Positions 44,924 to 55,349 are shown, counted from the stretch's first letter. The stretch is 64,000 bases of DNA from an uncultured Pseudomonadota bacterium (GCA_949298065.1 CASFUZ010000001.1:118522-182521), one strand, 5' to 3'. Notes: generated by a model from the sequence alone, not told the origin. Numbers and translations are program-made.

Positions 44924-45247
44924 ATGTCTGAACAAGATAATAACAAAAAAACAACCAAAGACAACGACGCAGATATTTTGTCCACAGATTATGCTGTTGC
45001 GCTCGGCTATGACAGCAAACAAAACGCCGCACCGAAAGTTTTAGCCAAAGGGCAAGGACATATTGCGCAAAAGATTGTGCAAATCGCCATTGATGAAGGC
45101 ATTGAGATTCGTCAAGATGCTGATTTATTGCAGATTCTCAAAGCTGTAGATATTGATGAAGAAATTCCGGTTGAAGCTTTTGCTGCCGTTGCCGAAATCA
45201 TTTCTTATGTTTATCAGGTCAACAATAAAGAATTACCCGAAAGTTAG
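44924..45247 (+). CDS. FlhB C-terminal domain-like cytosolic protein
   Basis: 107 residues corresponding to the cytoplasmic domain of the flagellar export protein FlhB without its membrane part. It matches the FlhB/YscU pattern: YAVALGYDSKQNAAPKVLAKGQGHIAQKIVQIA in pieces (YAVALGYDS, APKVLAKGQG), EGIEIRQDADLLQIL and VPVE-like IPVEAFAAVAEIISYVY. The NPTH autocleavage site is absent. Such FhlX/YlqH-type proteins are known in flagellar loci. It diverges from flgB and overlaps the rsmB stop by 4 bases. Confidence 0.88.
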   Translation: MSEQDNNKKTTKDNDADILSTDYAVALGYDSKQNAAPKVLAKGQGHIAQKIVQIAIDEGIEIRQDADLLQILKAVDIDEEIPVEAFAAVAEIISYVYQVNNKELPES

Positions 45248-46455
45248 GCCATTTTTTCAAAAATTGCCAAGAAAAACCCGTCTGTATTGGTCAAAAGCGG
45301 TGAAAAACGCAAAAATTCGGTATTTTTTGCCGGATAAGGCGCATCAATTTTTTGTTGCCAAAGTTGCTTTAAGTCAATATAGCGAACATTTTTGTGTCTT
45401 TGCGCAAAAACGGAAACAATATTTTCATCTTCATCCGGCAAAATAGAACAAGTGATATAGACGATGCGCCCGCCAACCTTCGTATTTTCCAATGCAAATT
45501 CAAGCAGTTGAGACTGAATTTTGGTTAATTCGCTTAATTTTTCGGGCGTTAGGCGAAATTTTGCATCAGGTGATCTGCGCCAAGTTCCTGTTCCCGAGCA
45601 AGGGGCATCTATAATAAAGCGGTCATAATCTTTGCCGCTCAACTCCCGAACCGGTACCACATTTTTAATATTCAGCCTCTCTAAACGCGGTTTGATTTGT
45701 TCCAAACGGTGCCAGTCAATATCATGCGCCTCAATTTTGCCTTTACCATTCAAGAGAGAAGCTATTGCCAAACTTTTTCCGCCTGCTCCGGCGCAATAAT
45801 CAATAACTTTGTGCTCAGGCTTAACATCACACAAAATAGCCGCCAACTGCGAGGCTTCATCCTGAACTTCAACCACACCTTCTTTATAAGCAATACAGTT
45901 GTTCAGGTTCACCCTTTCGCTTGAGCGGATGCCAATGGGAGAATAAGGTGTCGGCGCAAAAAACAAACCTTCACGCCGCAAGTCTTGCAAAACTTGCTCC
46001 CTTGAACTGGAATTGACACGCAAATCCGCACTTGCCGGCTCGTTTAAGGATTTAAGCAACGCAACATCTTTAATTTTTGCAAACAACCACTCCGGACATT
46101 CCGATTCCACATCAACAGGATAAACCTCTTCCTTCAAGTTTTTCATCCAGATTTTTTCTTCTTTACTCAAGGCTGGCGGTGCATATTCCCCTGCCCCGAA
46201 AATCAAATCCAAATCCTCATCTTTCAGAAAAACAAGCAAAATCTTGCGTGCTTCTTTTGAGCCTGCCTCAAACTCAAGCCGCCGCCGATGCCTGATAATC
46301 TTCCACACGGTTTCGGTAATAAAACGTCTGTCGCCGGAGCCGATATATTTTCGCTCGCGCAAATAATTATTGATAATTCCGTCTGCCGGACTTTTATCCT
46401 TAAAAATTTCGCCAATAAGTTCCAAAACGGCATTATAGCGCGCAGCCTGTTGCAT
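45244..46455 (-). CDS. rsmB: 16S rRNA (cytosine-C5)-methyltransferase RsmB-like
   Basis: A 403-residue m5C RNA methyltransferase of the RsmB/NOP2 family. An N-terminal NusB-like domain (about 1-130; ERKYIGSGDRRFITETVW) precedes the SAM domain: VIDYCAGAGGKSLAIA, IDAPCSGTGTWRRSPDAKFR (motif IV Cys) and YITCSILPDEDE (motif VI catalytic Cys). It is convergent with the FlhB-like gene, stops overlapping by 4 bases. Whether it modifies C967 specifically is not certain, so the symbol is provisional. Confidence 0.85.
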   Translation of the reverse strand: MQQAARYNAVLELIGEIFKDKSPADGIINNYLRERKYIGSGDRRFITETVWKIIRHRRRLEFEAGSKEARKILLVFLKDEDLDLIFGAGEYAPPALSKEEKIWMKNLKEEVYPVDVESECPEWLFAKIKDVALLKSLNEPASADLRVNSSSREQVLQDLRREGLFFAPTPYSPIGIRSSERVNLNNCIAYKEGVVEVQDEASQLAAILCDVKPEHKVIDYCAGAGGKSLAIASLLNGKGKIEAHDIDWHRLEQIKPRLERLNIKNVVPVRELSGKDYDRFIIDAPCSGTGTWRRSPDAKFRLTPEKLSELTKIQSQLLEFALENTKVGGRIVYITCSILPDEDENIVSVFAQRHKNVRYIDLKQLWQQKIDAPYPAKNTEFLRFSPLLTNTDGFFLAIFEKMA

Positions 46456-46492
46456 TTTTTACTCCTCAAAAATTTTTTCTACTATAAACGCC

Positions 46493-46527
46493 AAAGGCCT
46501 TAAAAGCAATCTGCTTTTAAGGCCTTT
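46493..46527. terminator. Intrinsic terminator upstream of rsmB
   Basis: A perfect 16-bp stem (AAAGGCCTTAAAAGCA with TGCTTTTAAGGCCTTT) around a three-base loop, between rsmB and the unknown gene pair. Confidence 0.8.
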
Positions 46528-46532
46528 GAACA

Positions 46533-47132
46533 TTATTCGTCTTCTATAGAGCGGAAATACATCGCTCTGTAGGAATTAAAATTCTCACTTTGCGATTCCG
46601 CATAGAAAGCATTTTCCAACGCTATTCCTTCATTGCAGATGACATCGCGCTCTTCAATGCGATCTTCTTTAGCGCAAAGCTGCAGCTCATTTTTGAACCA
46701 TTTTTTTTGCACCATAAAACACCTTGATTGCCGCCTAACAGTCGTATATCTGCTAAACGGATCTTTAAACGAGGTGTATTTCAGCACAAAACGGACAAAT
46801 TCACCGGCCACAATCGGCTTAACAGATGAGACCAGCCCACGAGAAATGACGTACAACTTTCCCGAAAACGGCTGATAAATACCATACATCTGCTTATCTT
46901 CTTGGCGCAAAAGCAACCAAAAAACCGCATGCGTTCCATCATCTTTCAAAGAGCGAAAATTTTGTTCAACCCAATCGTTTTTAGCAAACTTCAGCCAAAC
47001 AAAGGAAATTTGCTCAATCTGGTACTTTGCCTCCAACACAGGATTCAAAACAGATAACACTTGCTTAAGCCTGATTTTCCGAAGCACTGACAACACCGTG
47101 TCATTAAGCTCACAAACCTCCAAAATTTTCAT
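46533..47132 (-). CDS. Unknown protein, paralogue of the adjacent upstream gene
   Basis: 199 residues, not recognised. No signal peptide or membrane helix. The order of features parallels its neighbour: an N-terminal helix then FVWLKFAKNDW, a beta-rich middle with KQMYGIYQPFSGKLYVIS, EFVRFVLKYTSFKDPFS, and a C-terminal KKWFKNELQLCAKE and ALENAFYAES. The similarity is weak but colinear, so the two look like a diverged tandem duplication. The start overlaps the upstream stop by 4 bases (ATGA). Confidence 0.65.
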   Translation of the reverse strand: MKILEVCELNDTVLSVLRKIRLKQVLSVLNPVLEAKYQIEQISFVWLKFAKNDWVEQNFRSLKDDGTHAVFWLLLRQEDKQMYGIYQPFSGKLYVISRGLVSSVKPIVAGEFVRFVLKYTSFKDPFSRYTTVRRQSRCFMVQKKWFKNELQLCAKEDRIEERDVICNEGIALENAFYAESQSENFNSYRAMYFRSIEDE

Positions 47133-47773
47133 TTTTCTCTGTTTTGAGAGGTTAAACTAAACAACTCGCTGCTCCGAAAAAACTCAGAGAACAAAAATGC
47201 GTTGTTAAATGCCTCAACAAAGTTGTTTTGCGAAATATCAACGGTTTTTCTGGCCGAGAAGTCTTTAAGCAACTGCAAATACGGTCGTCCTCGGAATATA
47301 GTATATTCCAGTTTAGCCACCCTGGCATACAAACAAACATATTTATACAGTTGTGTATGACTGGGCTCAAAGAAATACCTAATATTCAGCCGAATAGTTT
47401 CCTCCGAATATTCGCTCTCCAAATACTCCCCTTCTTTCAGAAGATAAATCTGAGACGAATACAGGGCATAAACAGCCAAATACTTTTCACTACTGTTGCT
47501 CACTTCAAAAGCAAACAAGCACGGCATACCACAGAAAGAGTCATAGAACCGGAGCTCTTCCACAAACGGACATCTTGGCGAAATATTAAGCCATTTCAGC
47601 TCAACGCCTTTCACCCAATATCCGGCTTTTTCCAGTATGGGCCGACACAATTTTTCAATCTCGCTAAAATGAATTTGCCGAAGGTCTGAACTAAATAACC
47701 ACCCATCATTAACTTGAAATTTTCGCTTCTGGAGCTCTACTTCAGAAAGACGAATTTTTTCTTTTTCTTTCAT
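47129..47773 (-). CDS. Unknown protein, first of a tandem pair
   Basis: 214 residues, not recognised. A charged N-terminus (KEKEKIRLSEVELQKRKF) is followed by ELKWLNISPRCPFVEEL, a beta-rich KYLAVYALYSSQIYLLKEG, IRYFFEPSHTQLYKYVCLYA and GRPYLQLLKDFSARKTVD. Parallel elements occur in the same order in the next gene. There is no ribosome site before the ATG. Both are soluble and probably form a two-gene unit. Confidence 0.65.
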   Translation of the reverse strand: MKEKEKIRLSEVELQKRKFQVNDGWLFSSDLRQIHFSEIEKLCRPILEKAGYWVKGVELKWLNISPRCPFVEELRFYDSFCGMPCLFAFEVSNSSEKYLAVYALYSSQIYLLKEGEYLESEYSEETIRLNIRYFFEPSHTQLYKYVCLYARVAKLEYTIFRGRPYLQLLKDFSARKTVDISQNNFVEAFNNAFLFSEFFRSSELFSLTSQNREK

Positions 47774-47848
47774 AATGCATATAATTTAATAGATTTTATG
47801 CCCATTAAACTAAACTTTTTTGACAAATTTGTCAAATATTTTATCTTT

Positions 47849-49177
47849 TTAAGAATTAACTATTGTAATATTATCAACCAAAACCGAAGGCGAACCAACC
47901 TGTGAACAATAAAACTCCAAATCATTACCGATAGCCCGAATATCTTTAAGAAGCTGATAAATATTGCAGGAAAAAGTAAATTGCTTCAAAGGCTTGGTGA
48001 TTTTGCCATTTTCAATCACAAAACCTTCAGCCGCGGCGGAAACATCTCCCGTAACCGCATTAAAACCAACACCCAAGCCTTTAATCTTATCAATAAAGAC
48101 ACCATTTTCAGCCAAAGCCAAGAGTTCAGAAAAACTTGTCTCACCGTTTTTAAGGTAAAAGTTAAAGATTTTTGCGCCCTGAGCGCCGCTTCCGTTACCG
48201 GTTGACGCACATTGATGCTTGTCTGCCATACTCAAACCATACAAAAATGTTTGCAAAACACCGCCTTTAACCACATCCTTATATTGCGTCGGCACCCCGT
48301 CGCCATCAAAAGCCTCGGTCGCAAAACCACCATTCAACCACGGGTCATCAACAATCGTTACCAAAGAAGAGGCAATTTGCTCGCCGATTTTCCCTTTGAG
48401 TTGCGATTTTCCGCAATCCACCTCATAAGCATCAAAAATATCAGCCATTTCACCCAAAAGTCCGGCAAATTGCTTGTTTTCAAACACGATGGCAGTTTTT
48501 TGCGGCATAATCTCCGTTGGGTTCAAATGTGCCAAAACTTGCTCAACCGCAGGCATAACCAAGTTTTTGGGCTCAAAATCTTCCGGCTTGTCAAAACAAA
48601 CAGCATGGCTAAAAGATTTCACACCGCTTTCATCTTGCGCGCTTAGGAAAATATACGCGCTTGCCGACTTATTTTCTTCTTGCAAATCAAGCCCTAAGGA
48701 GTTGCGCATAATCAGCTTATTACTTCTTTTATGAAAAGCCGTAGCAATCACTTGCTTAATCCGCTCATCGGCATCATAAGCAAGCTTTTCGGCTTTTTTC
48801 AAATAAGCCACAACGTCAAAATCTTTTAGTTTTTCAGCCAAAGGCGCATAAGGTTTGAGTTTTTTATATTCACCCTGCCCGTCATAAAAGAAAAACTTTT
48901 CATCACAATCCAAGAGTTTGGCGTTGGCAATGGCTTCGCTGACAATAAAGGGAATTTCAGACGACTCAAAACATTCGGAAACAAAATGCCCGACCTTATC
49001 CCCGACCTTCACAGCCAGATTAAGTTTCTGGACCTTTGCCGCCACTTGCTTACTGACCTTTTGCTCAAACACTTGCAGTTCAGAGCGTTCCGTTTCGGCA
49101 TATTTTACCTGATATTCTTCAGCACCTTGCTTACGCGCTTCTACAAACAACAAATCAATAAAAGACTGAATATCCAT
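47849..49177 (-). CDS. pmbA: TldE/PmbA family metalloprotease subunit
   Basis: A 442-residue partner of TldD; together they form a zinc protease that degrades unfolded or modified peptides. Family features are VKYAETERSELQVFEQKVS, IVDDPWLNGGFATEAFDGDG in parts, TGNGSGAQGAKIF and FSCNIYQLLKDIRAIGNDLE. The zinc HExxxH is absent, as expected for the TldE subunit. I start at 49177, where the ATG overlaps the tldD stop (TAATG), although the frame is open a further 87 bases upstream. Confidence 0.92.
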   Translation of the reverse strand: MDIQSFIDLLFVEARKQGAEEYQVKYAETERSELQVFEQKVSKQVAAKVQKLNLAVKVGDKVGHFVSECFESSEIPFIVSEAIANAKLLDCDEKFFFYDGQGEYKKLKPYAPLAEKLKDFDVVAYLKKAEKLAYDADERIKQVIATAFHKRSNKLIMRNSLGLDLQEENKSASAYIFLSAQDESGVKSFSHAVCFDKPEDFEPKNLVMPAVEQVLAHLNPTEIMPQKTAIVFENKQFAGLLGEMADIFDAYEVDCGKSQLKGKIGEQIASSLVTIVDDPWLNGGFATEAFDGDGVPTQYKDVVKGGVLQTFLYGLSMADKHQCASTGNGSGAQGAKIFNFYLKNGETSFSELLALAENGVFIDKIKGLGVGFNAVTGDVSAAAEGFVIENGKITKPLKQFTFSCNIYQLLKDIRAIGNDLEFYCSQVGSPSVLVDNITIVNS

Positions 49178-50562
49178 TATTTTTGCCCTCCGACTGCAAT
49201 TTCGGAAACACGCAAAGTCGGCGTTCCGTAAGATACCGGCACCCACCCCGAAACCGAACCGCATTGACCGCCGCTCTTAATGGCGGAATCATTAGCTACC
49301 ATATCAATCTTTTGCAAAATTTCCGCCCCGTTACCAATCAGTTTTGCACCTTTGACAGGTTTGGTTATCTTGCCTTTCTCAATCAAATAAGCTCTGCTGA
49401 CCGAAAAATTAAAATCCCCTGTTTCCGTATTAACCGAGCCGCCTTTAATCTGCGCGGCAAAAATACCGTTCGGCGTTGCGGCAATTATATCTTCAGGCAA
49501 GCTTTCGCCACTGACAATATAGGTATTATTCATCCGTGAAGTCGGCACAAACTCATAAGATTCGCGGCGGGAACTCCCCGTTGGCAACATATTCATCCGC
49601 CGCCCGTTAAATCTGTCCACCAGATAGCCTTTCAAAACACCTTTTTCAATCAAAACATTATGTTGGGTCTTCACACCCTCATCATCAACATTGGTTGAGC
49701 CCCATTGGTTGGGCAAAGTTCCGTCATCAATCAAGGTAACAAAAGGGCTGGCAATCTTTTGCCCTAATCTGTTGCAAAAGACCGAAGCATTTTTGGCAAC
49801 GGCCGTTGCTTCCAGAGAATGTCCACAAGCTTCATGGAACAAAACCCCGCCAATTTCCTTAGCCAAAACGACCGGCATTTTTCCGGCCGGACAATTTTCC
49901 GCTTTAAGCATTTCCACAGCTTCCCGCACCGTTTGTTCAGCCTCCGACCGAGCATCAATTTCATCAATCATTTCAAGACCTTGGAGGCTCCCCTTCGTCC
50001 AAAAGTTCTCAAAACATTTATCATCTTGCTCAACCTTGACCGAAAATCCCACTCTGGTTCGGATACGGCTGTCTTCCACCCACAAACCTTCGCTGTTTGC
50101 CACCAAAATATCTTGCATTTTGCTGCTTTGGCTCATATCAACACGAGCCACGCGCGCATCTGCTCCATAAACATATTCGGAAAACTGCTTGAGCCAATCT
50201 GCTTTTTCTGCCGAAGTTCTGCTCAATGGCAAAATCAAACATTTATGCTTATTTTCAATCTCTTGCGAGACCAGACTCACCGAAGAAATCAACTTTTTGG
50301 ATTTTATGGCGATTGCTGCTTCCATAGCGGCTTTAAGCAAACCTTCCTCACTCAGGTCATTAGTATAAGCATAGCCGCAAAAATCATCCTTAAAAACTCT
50401 GACCCCAACACCCAAACGCAAATTAGCCGAAGCACCGTCAACTTTTCCATCACCGACTTTTAGAAAAGAGGAACGTGTTTTTTCGGCAAAAATCTCGGCA
50501 AAATCAGCCCCACTGTCCAGAGCTTTGAGCAAAACCCGCTCGGCCAATTTCTTTTCAAGCAT
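49177..50562 (-). CDS. tldD: Metalloprotease TldD
   Basis: A 461-residue zinc-binding subunit of the TldD/TldE protease. The zinc motif HExxxH is LFHEACGHSLEA near residue 245. Other family stretches are NRLGQKIASPFVTLIDDGT, GSSRRESYEF and MNNTYIVSGES, IKGGSVNTETGDFNFSVSR. The length is normal. It begins the tldD-pmbA pair. Confidence 0.95.
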   Translation of the reverse strand: MLEKKLAERVLLKALDSGADFAEIFAEKTRSSFLKVGDGKVDGASANLRLGVGVRVFKDDFCGYAYTNDLSEEGLLKAAMEAAIAIKSKKLISSVSLVSQEIENKHKCLILPLSRTSAEKADWLKQFSEYVYGADARVARVDMSQSSKMQDILVANSEGLWVEDSRIRTRVGFSVKVEQDDKCFENFWTKGSLQGLEMIDEIDARSEAEQTVREAVEMLKAENCPAGKMPVVLAKEIGGVLFHEACGHSLEATAVAKNASVFCNRLGQKIASPFVTLIDDGTLPNQWGSTNVDDEGVKTQHNVLIEKGVLKGYLVDRFNGRRMNMLPTGSSRRESYEFVPTSRMNNTYIVSGESLPEDIIAATPNGIFAAQIKGGSVNTETGDFNFSVSRAYLIEKGKITKPVKGAKLIGNGAEILQKIDMVANDSAIKSGGQCGSVSGWVPVSYGTPTLRVSEIAVGGQK

Positions 50563-50579
50563 ATTTTTTCTCCGCTTTT

Positions 50580-51278
50580 TTATTTATTATTGCCGCGAAA
50601 ACCAATACAAACCAAATATGTCTCCGGCGACCCCTGACGGCTGGCATCCGGCTTACAATGCCCGACTTTGGCAAAATTCTTTTTGGCATCAGCCAACAAG
50701 CCACCTTCCGCACCGCCTTGAAAAACTTTGGCAATAAAAATTCCGCCGTCAGCCAAAACTTCTTTGGCAAACTCATAAGCCGCTTCAACTAAACCGATGG
50801 TGCGCAAATGGTCTGTTTGTTGGTGTCCGGTCGTGTTTGCCGCCATATCGCTCATCACAATATCCGCCTTGCCGTTGAGCAAGGCTTTGAGCTTGTCGGC
50901 CGCATCTTCTTCCGTAAAATCTTGCTGGATAAGCGTTGCACCTTCAATCGGTTGTGTCTCCAAAATATCCATACCCACAACCTGTCCGGTACCTTTGTTG
51001 CGCATAACCGCAACTTGCGTCCAACCTCCCGGTGCGCAGCCTAAGTCAACGATTGTTTTGCCTTTGCCTAAAAACTTATATTTTTCATCAAGCTGAATGA
51101 GCTTAAACGCCGCTCTTGAGCGGTATCCCAAGCGTTTTGACTCTGCCACATACGGGTCGTTCAACTGCCGTTCCAACCATTTATTGGAAGACTTATCGCG
51201 ATATTTTGAGGTCTTAACCCGCACGGTCAGCATATGTCTGCCGCGAACTTCTTTAGCCGATTTAGTGAGTTTTGCCAT
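50580..51278 (-). CDS. rlmE: 23S rRNA (uridine-2'-O-)-methyltransferase RlmE/FtsJ
   Basis: A 232-residue 2'-O-methyltransferase that modifies U2552 of 23S rRNA. The SAM motif is VDLGCAPGGWTQVA and the K-D-K-E tetrad can be traced (RSRAAFKLIQ, IVMSDMAANT, IFIAKVFQGG, ETYLVCIGF). I place the start at 51278, with GGAGG upstream; it overlaps the end of the ppx-like gene by 17 bases, suggesting coupling. ppx next to rlmE is common in alphaproteobacteria. Confidence 0.94.
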   Translation of the reverse strand: MAKLTKSAKEVRGRHMLTVRVKTSKYRDKSSNKWLERQLNDPYVAESKRLGYRSRAAFKLIQLDEKYKFLGKGKTIVDLGCAPGGWTQVAVMRNKGTGQVVGMDILETQPIEGATLIQQDFTEEDAADKLKALLNGKADIVMSDMAANTTGHQQTDHLRTIGLVEAAYEFAKEVLADGGIFIAKVFQGGAEGGLLADAKKNFAKVGHCKPDASRQGSPETYLVCIGFRGNNK

Positions 51279-52209
51279 TTTCCTCCACCAATTCTTCAAT
51301 AATTCCGTCTTTAGCGCTTTTTAACGAGGTTATCAGTTTTGTAACCCCCAAGCCATCATAAATTGTTTTAAAAATAACTGTTGCTGCCTGAAAAATCCGT
51401 GCCCGTTTTTCACCGACATAAGGCGACAAAGCCAAATCACTGCAAGACAATGCATGAACTTCATCTATCACATTATCAAAATCCTCCACGGAAGCTTCTT
51501 CTCCATCAACTCTTTCACGGTCATAAGAACCAAATTGCCTAATCCATGAGATTAAGCGCAGCGGCGTTCCGGAAGTTGCCACACAACAAACTTTTCCTTT
51601 ATAATCAGCCAACTTGCTTTTTTCGCAAAAATCCGCCACATATTTTTCTATCTCTTTCTGAAGTTTTTCGGCATTTGCCGGAATATATTCAGCCAAATCA
51701 AAAGCCTCTGAGGCATTACGAGCTCCCCAAGGAATAGAAACCGTATACAAAATCTTCGGATTCTGCTCATTGGCCGCTAAAGTAATTTCGGTAGAGCCTC
51801 CGCCCAAATCATACACCAAGACATAAGGCTCCCGACCTTTAACATTAACCAATGATCCTTTGAGATTGAGTCTGGCTTCTTCATAACCGTCAATCACCTC
51901 AAGCTTAATTCCGCTCACTTCTGCAACTTTTGCCACAAATTCAGCACCATTAGATGCCATCCGACAAGCCGCCGTAGCAACAGCGCGATATTTTGTAACA
52001 CCCAATTTTTTCATATCATCGGCAAATTCTCTAAAAGAATTTACCCCTCGCTCTATTGCTTCCGGCGTAAACTTCATCTGAGCATACATTCCCTCACCCA
52101 ATCTGGTGGCAATAATATTTTTATAAATTTCTTTTCCGTTTTCATCAGCAATCAACAACCGATTGGACTGTGTTCCCAAATCAATTGCGGCAAAAACATT
52201 TTGAGTCAT
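51262..52209 (-). CDS. Ppx/GppA-family phosphatase (short paralogue)
   Basis: A 315-residue exopolyphosphatase or pppGpp phosphatase of the ASKHA fold. Motifs are FAAIDLGTQSNRLLIAD, ATAACRMASNGAEFV, EARLNLKGSL and VYDLGGGSTEITLA (phosphate loop). It has only the two N-terminal Ppx domains. A second paralogue lies 2 bases upstream. Which reaction each performs is not clear. Confidence 0.9.
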   Translation of the reverse strand: MTQNVFAAIDLGTQSNRLLIADENGKEIYKNIIATRLGEGMYAQMKFTPEAIERGVNSFREFADDMKKLGVTKYRAVATAACRMASNGAEFVAKVAEVSGIKLEVIDGYEEARLNLKGSLVNVKGREPYVLVYDLGGGSTEITLAANEQNPKILYTVSIPWGARNASEAFDLAEYIPANAEKLQKEIEKYVADFCEKSKLADYKGKVCCVATSGTPLRLISWIRQFGSYDRERVDGEEASVEDFDNVIDEVHALSCSDLALSPYVGEKRARIFQAATVIFKTIYDGLGVTKLITSLKSAKDGIIEELVEENGKTH

Positions 52210-52211
52210 TT

Positions 52212-53336
52212 TTATTTTTCCTGTTTTGTTTTAGCAAATTTTCCGGCATCCGCACCAAAACGCCTAAAAGGCGGACGAACTTTTTTCTTTTTTCCGAAAT
52301 GCGGCTTATTTTGGTTGCTGTGCATTAAATCAAGCAGAATTCCTTCCCGAATACCACGATCTGCCACCGTAATCTCCTCAATCGGCCAAAAAGAGCATAA
52401 ACCTTCAATAATGGCGCAACCGGCCATTGTCAAATCAGCTTTCTGAGCACCGATACACGGATGCTTTTTACGCCCTTCATCGCCCAAGCGTTTGATTTTG
52501 GTAATAGCTCTATCCACATCTTGCTTGGTAATTGATATGCCATCCACGGCTGAACGATTATAGCGAGGCAGATTCAAATGCACCGCACCCAAAACCGTAA
52601 CCGTGCCTGAAGTTCCGATAACCTGAATCTCTTGTCGCTTAATTGCTTCGCTGATTTGATGTTTTTCATCAAATTCTTTAAGCAATTTGTGCGTTCTTTC
52701 AATAATTGTATCATAAGCCAAGTTGGTCATATCTTGCGAAGGGAAAGCCTCTGACACCGTAACCACACCATAAGGCAAAGAAACAAAGCCCTCAATAAAA
52801 GTCTTACCACTGTTGGTAATCCTCGCCAAAGAAATTTCGGTAGACCCGCCACCGATATCAAAGACCAAAGCCCGTTTAATATTGCGGTTTAGGAGCGGAA
52901 TACATCCAACCACGGCCAAGCGAGATTCTTCTTTGGAAGAAATCGTTTCAATCGTCAAGCCGGTTTCTTTTTTGACTAACTCTAAAAACTCTTTGCAGTT
53001 TTTAGCTCTTCGGCAAGCCGCCGTTGCCACAAAACGCGAACGATAAATCGGGGCATATTCTTCAATCACGCCGGCACAGACTTTTAAGGCGTTAATGGTA
53101 CGGCGCATAGCCGGACGAGAAAGTTCATTATCATTAATGATACCTTCGCCCAAGCGCGTAATTTTTGAAAAAGTTTCAACAATACGAAAAGAAGCCGGTG
53201 TCGGACTGGCGATAACCAACCGGCAAGAGTTTGTTCCCAAATCAATCGCTGCAAAATTTTTCTGAGCGGGTTGGTCATTTTTTTTTACGACTGGGTTATG
53301 TGTATTTTTATTATTTTTTTTATACCACTTTTGCAT
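52212..53336 (-). CDS. Ppx/GppA-family phosphatase (longer paralogue)
   Basis: 374 residues. It has a basic N-terminal extension of about 25 residues (WYKKNNKNTHNPVVKKND) before FAAIDLGTNSCRLVIA, then ATAACRRAKNCKEFLEL, ESRLAVVGC and VFDIGGGSTEISLARI. The C-terminal tail is basic (FGKKKKVRPPFRRFG). It heads the ppx-ppx-rlmE operon; the two ppx genes are a tandem duplication. ccrM lies just upstream with its own terminator. Confidence 0.92.
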   Translation of the reverse strand: MQKWYKKNNKNTHNPVVKKNDQPAQKNFAAIDLGTNSCRLVIASPTPASFRIVETFSKITRLGEGIINDNELSRPAMRRTINALKVCAGVIEEYAPIYRSRFVATAACRRAKNCKEFLELVKKETGLTIETISSKEESRLAVVGCIPLLNRNIKRALVFDIGGGSTEISLARITNSGKTFIEGFVSLPYGVVTVSEAFPSQDMTNLAYDTIIERTHKLLKEFDEKHQISEAIKRQEIQVIGTSGTVTVLGAVHLNLPRYNRSAVDGISITKQDVDRAITKIKRLGDEGRKKHPCIGAQKADLTMAGCAIIEGLCSFWPIEEITVADRGIREGILLDLMHSNQNKPHFGKKKKVRPPFRRFGADAGKFAKTKQEK

Positions 53337-53431
53337 TAATTCTATTCAATTCTACCAAAAACTCTACACTTCCTCAAAATATAAACCATAAATTCTTCCC
53401 ATACAATAATTTTATCAGATTTTTTTACAAA

Positions 53432-53457
53432 AAACCCGAGCTTTCAACCCGGGTTAA
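53432..53457 (-). terminator. Intrinsic terminator after ccrM
   Basis: AACCCG (53433-53438) pairs with CGGGTT (53450-53455), followed by a T run on the minus strand. Confidence 0.7.
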
Positions 53458-53462
53458 TTTGC

Positions 53463-54575
<1,113 letters not shown>

Positions 54576-54638
54576 CTAAGGTTATATGATCACTCTGCTG
54601 ACAGTATGAGAGATAGATGGTTATAAATTTATTAACAA

Positions 54639-54663
54639 GAATCAAAAAAAATCTTAAGGAATC
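54639..54663. promoter_or_regulatory. Pair of GANTC methylation sites upstream of ccrM
   Basis: GAATC occurs at 54639-54643 and 54659-54663, about 80-100 bases before the ccrM start; a third GANTC (GACTC) lies at about 54707 in the terminator. In Caulobacter, methylation of such sites represses the ccrM promoter; the same here is inference. Confidence 0.4.
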
Positions 54664-54697
54664 CCTTTGTTTCCTTAACCTTCTAATTTTTCAAACA

Positions 54698-54742
54698 AAA
54701 AAAAACGACTCTGCACCAACTATGCAAAGTCGTTCTTTGTTT
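54698..54742 (-). terminator. Intrinsic terminator after the unknown gene pair
   Basis: AACGACT...TGCA pairs with TGCA...AGTCGTT (54704-54734), followed on the minus strand by a run of nine or more T. Confidence 0.8.
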
Positions 54743-54746
54743 TAGT

Positions 54747-55322
54747 TTATGCCGAGGGCAAATTTTTCGCGCCCGACAAATATCTCATTAACTCTTCATC
54801 TGATGGCAAACCATCCGTTCCTTCAGCTTCCAATATTTTTCTAAACCGAGGTATTTGCTTGAGTTTATTCAAGCAAAGATTCTCAATCAGAAAAACCCCA
54901 AACATTTCCTCCAAATCTTTGTCAGGAATTTTTTCTTCCCAAACAAGCAGCACCTCTGCCACTTGCTCAGCAATCGTAATCCCTTCCAAATATTTGTATT
55001 CAAGCTTACAAAGCTGAGCAAATAAATGACCGAAAACAGGCGGATATGTTTCGCATAACTCGGGCTTCATCAAAATCCAAGAACATATATCCTGAAAATG
55101 CATCACACTTTGATACATTATGGAATAGTTCCAGATTTTTAAATCCTCATCATTTTTCACTTTGCCATCATCTTTTTGCCCCATAAGCTTCAGAATGGTC
55201 TCTTTTATCAAGAGCTTGTTTTCCCATTCATCTTCATGAGCAATCTGCGAGCACACGCTTTCTGTTAACTCCGAGACCAAATATAGTCTTTTCAGAGCCT
55301 TATTCACATCATCTTGATTCAT
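54747..55322 (-). CDS. Unknown helical protein, second of a tandem paralogous pair
   Basis: 191 residues, all helical, not recognised. It aligns by position with the gene upstream: MNxxxxxxAL start, ICSWILMKPELCETYPPVF (compare CRQIMYKPQIISINPPML), LEYKYLEGITIAEQVAEVL, a mid-helix acidic stretch and IPRFRKILEAEG. The start has no ribosome site; AACCTCTAAAA precedes it. The pair separates ccrM from rnhB, genes that often adjoin in this class. Confidence 0.7.
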   Translation of the reverse strand: MNQDDVNKALKRLYLVSELTESVCSQIAHEDEWENKLLIKETILKLMGQKDDGKVKNDEDLKIWNYSIMYQSVMHFQDICSWILMKPELCETYPPVFGHLFAQLCKLEYKYLEGITIAEQVAEVLLVWEEKIPDKDLEEMFGVFLIENLCLNKLKQIPRFRKILEAEGTDGLPSDEELMRYLSGAKNLPSA

Positions 55323-55349
55323 AGCATTAAAGTTTTAGAGGTTAAACAA

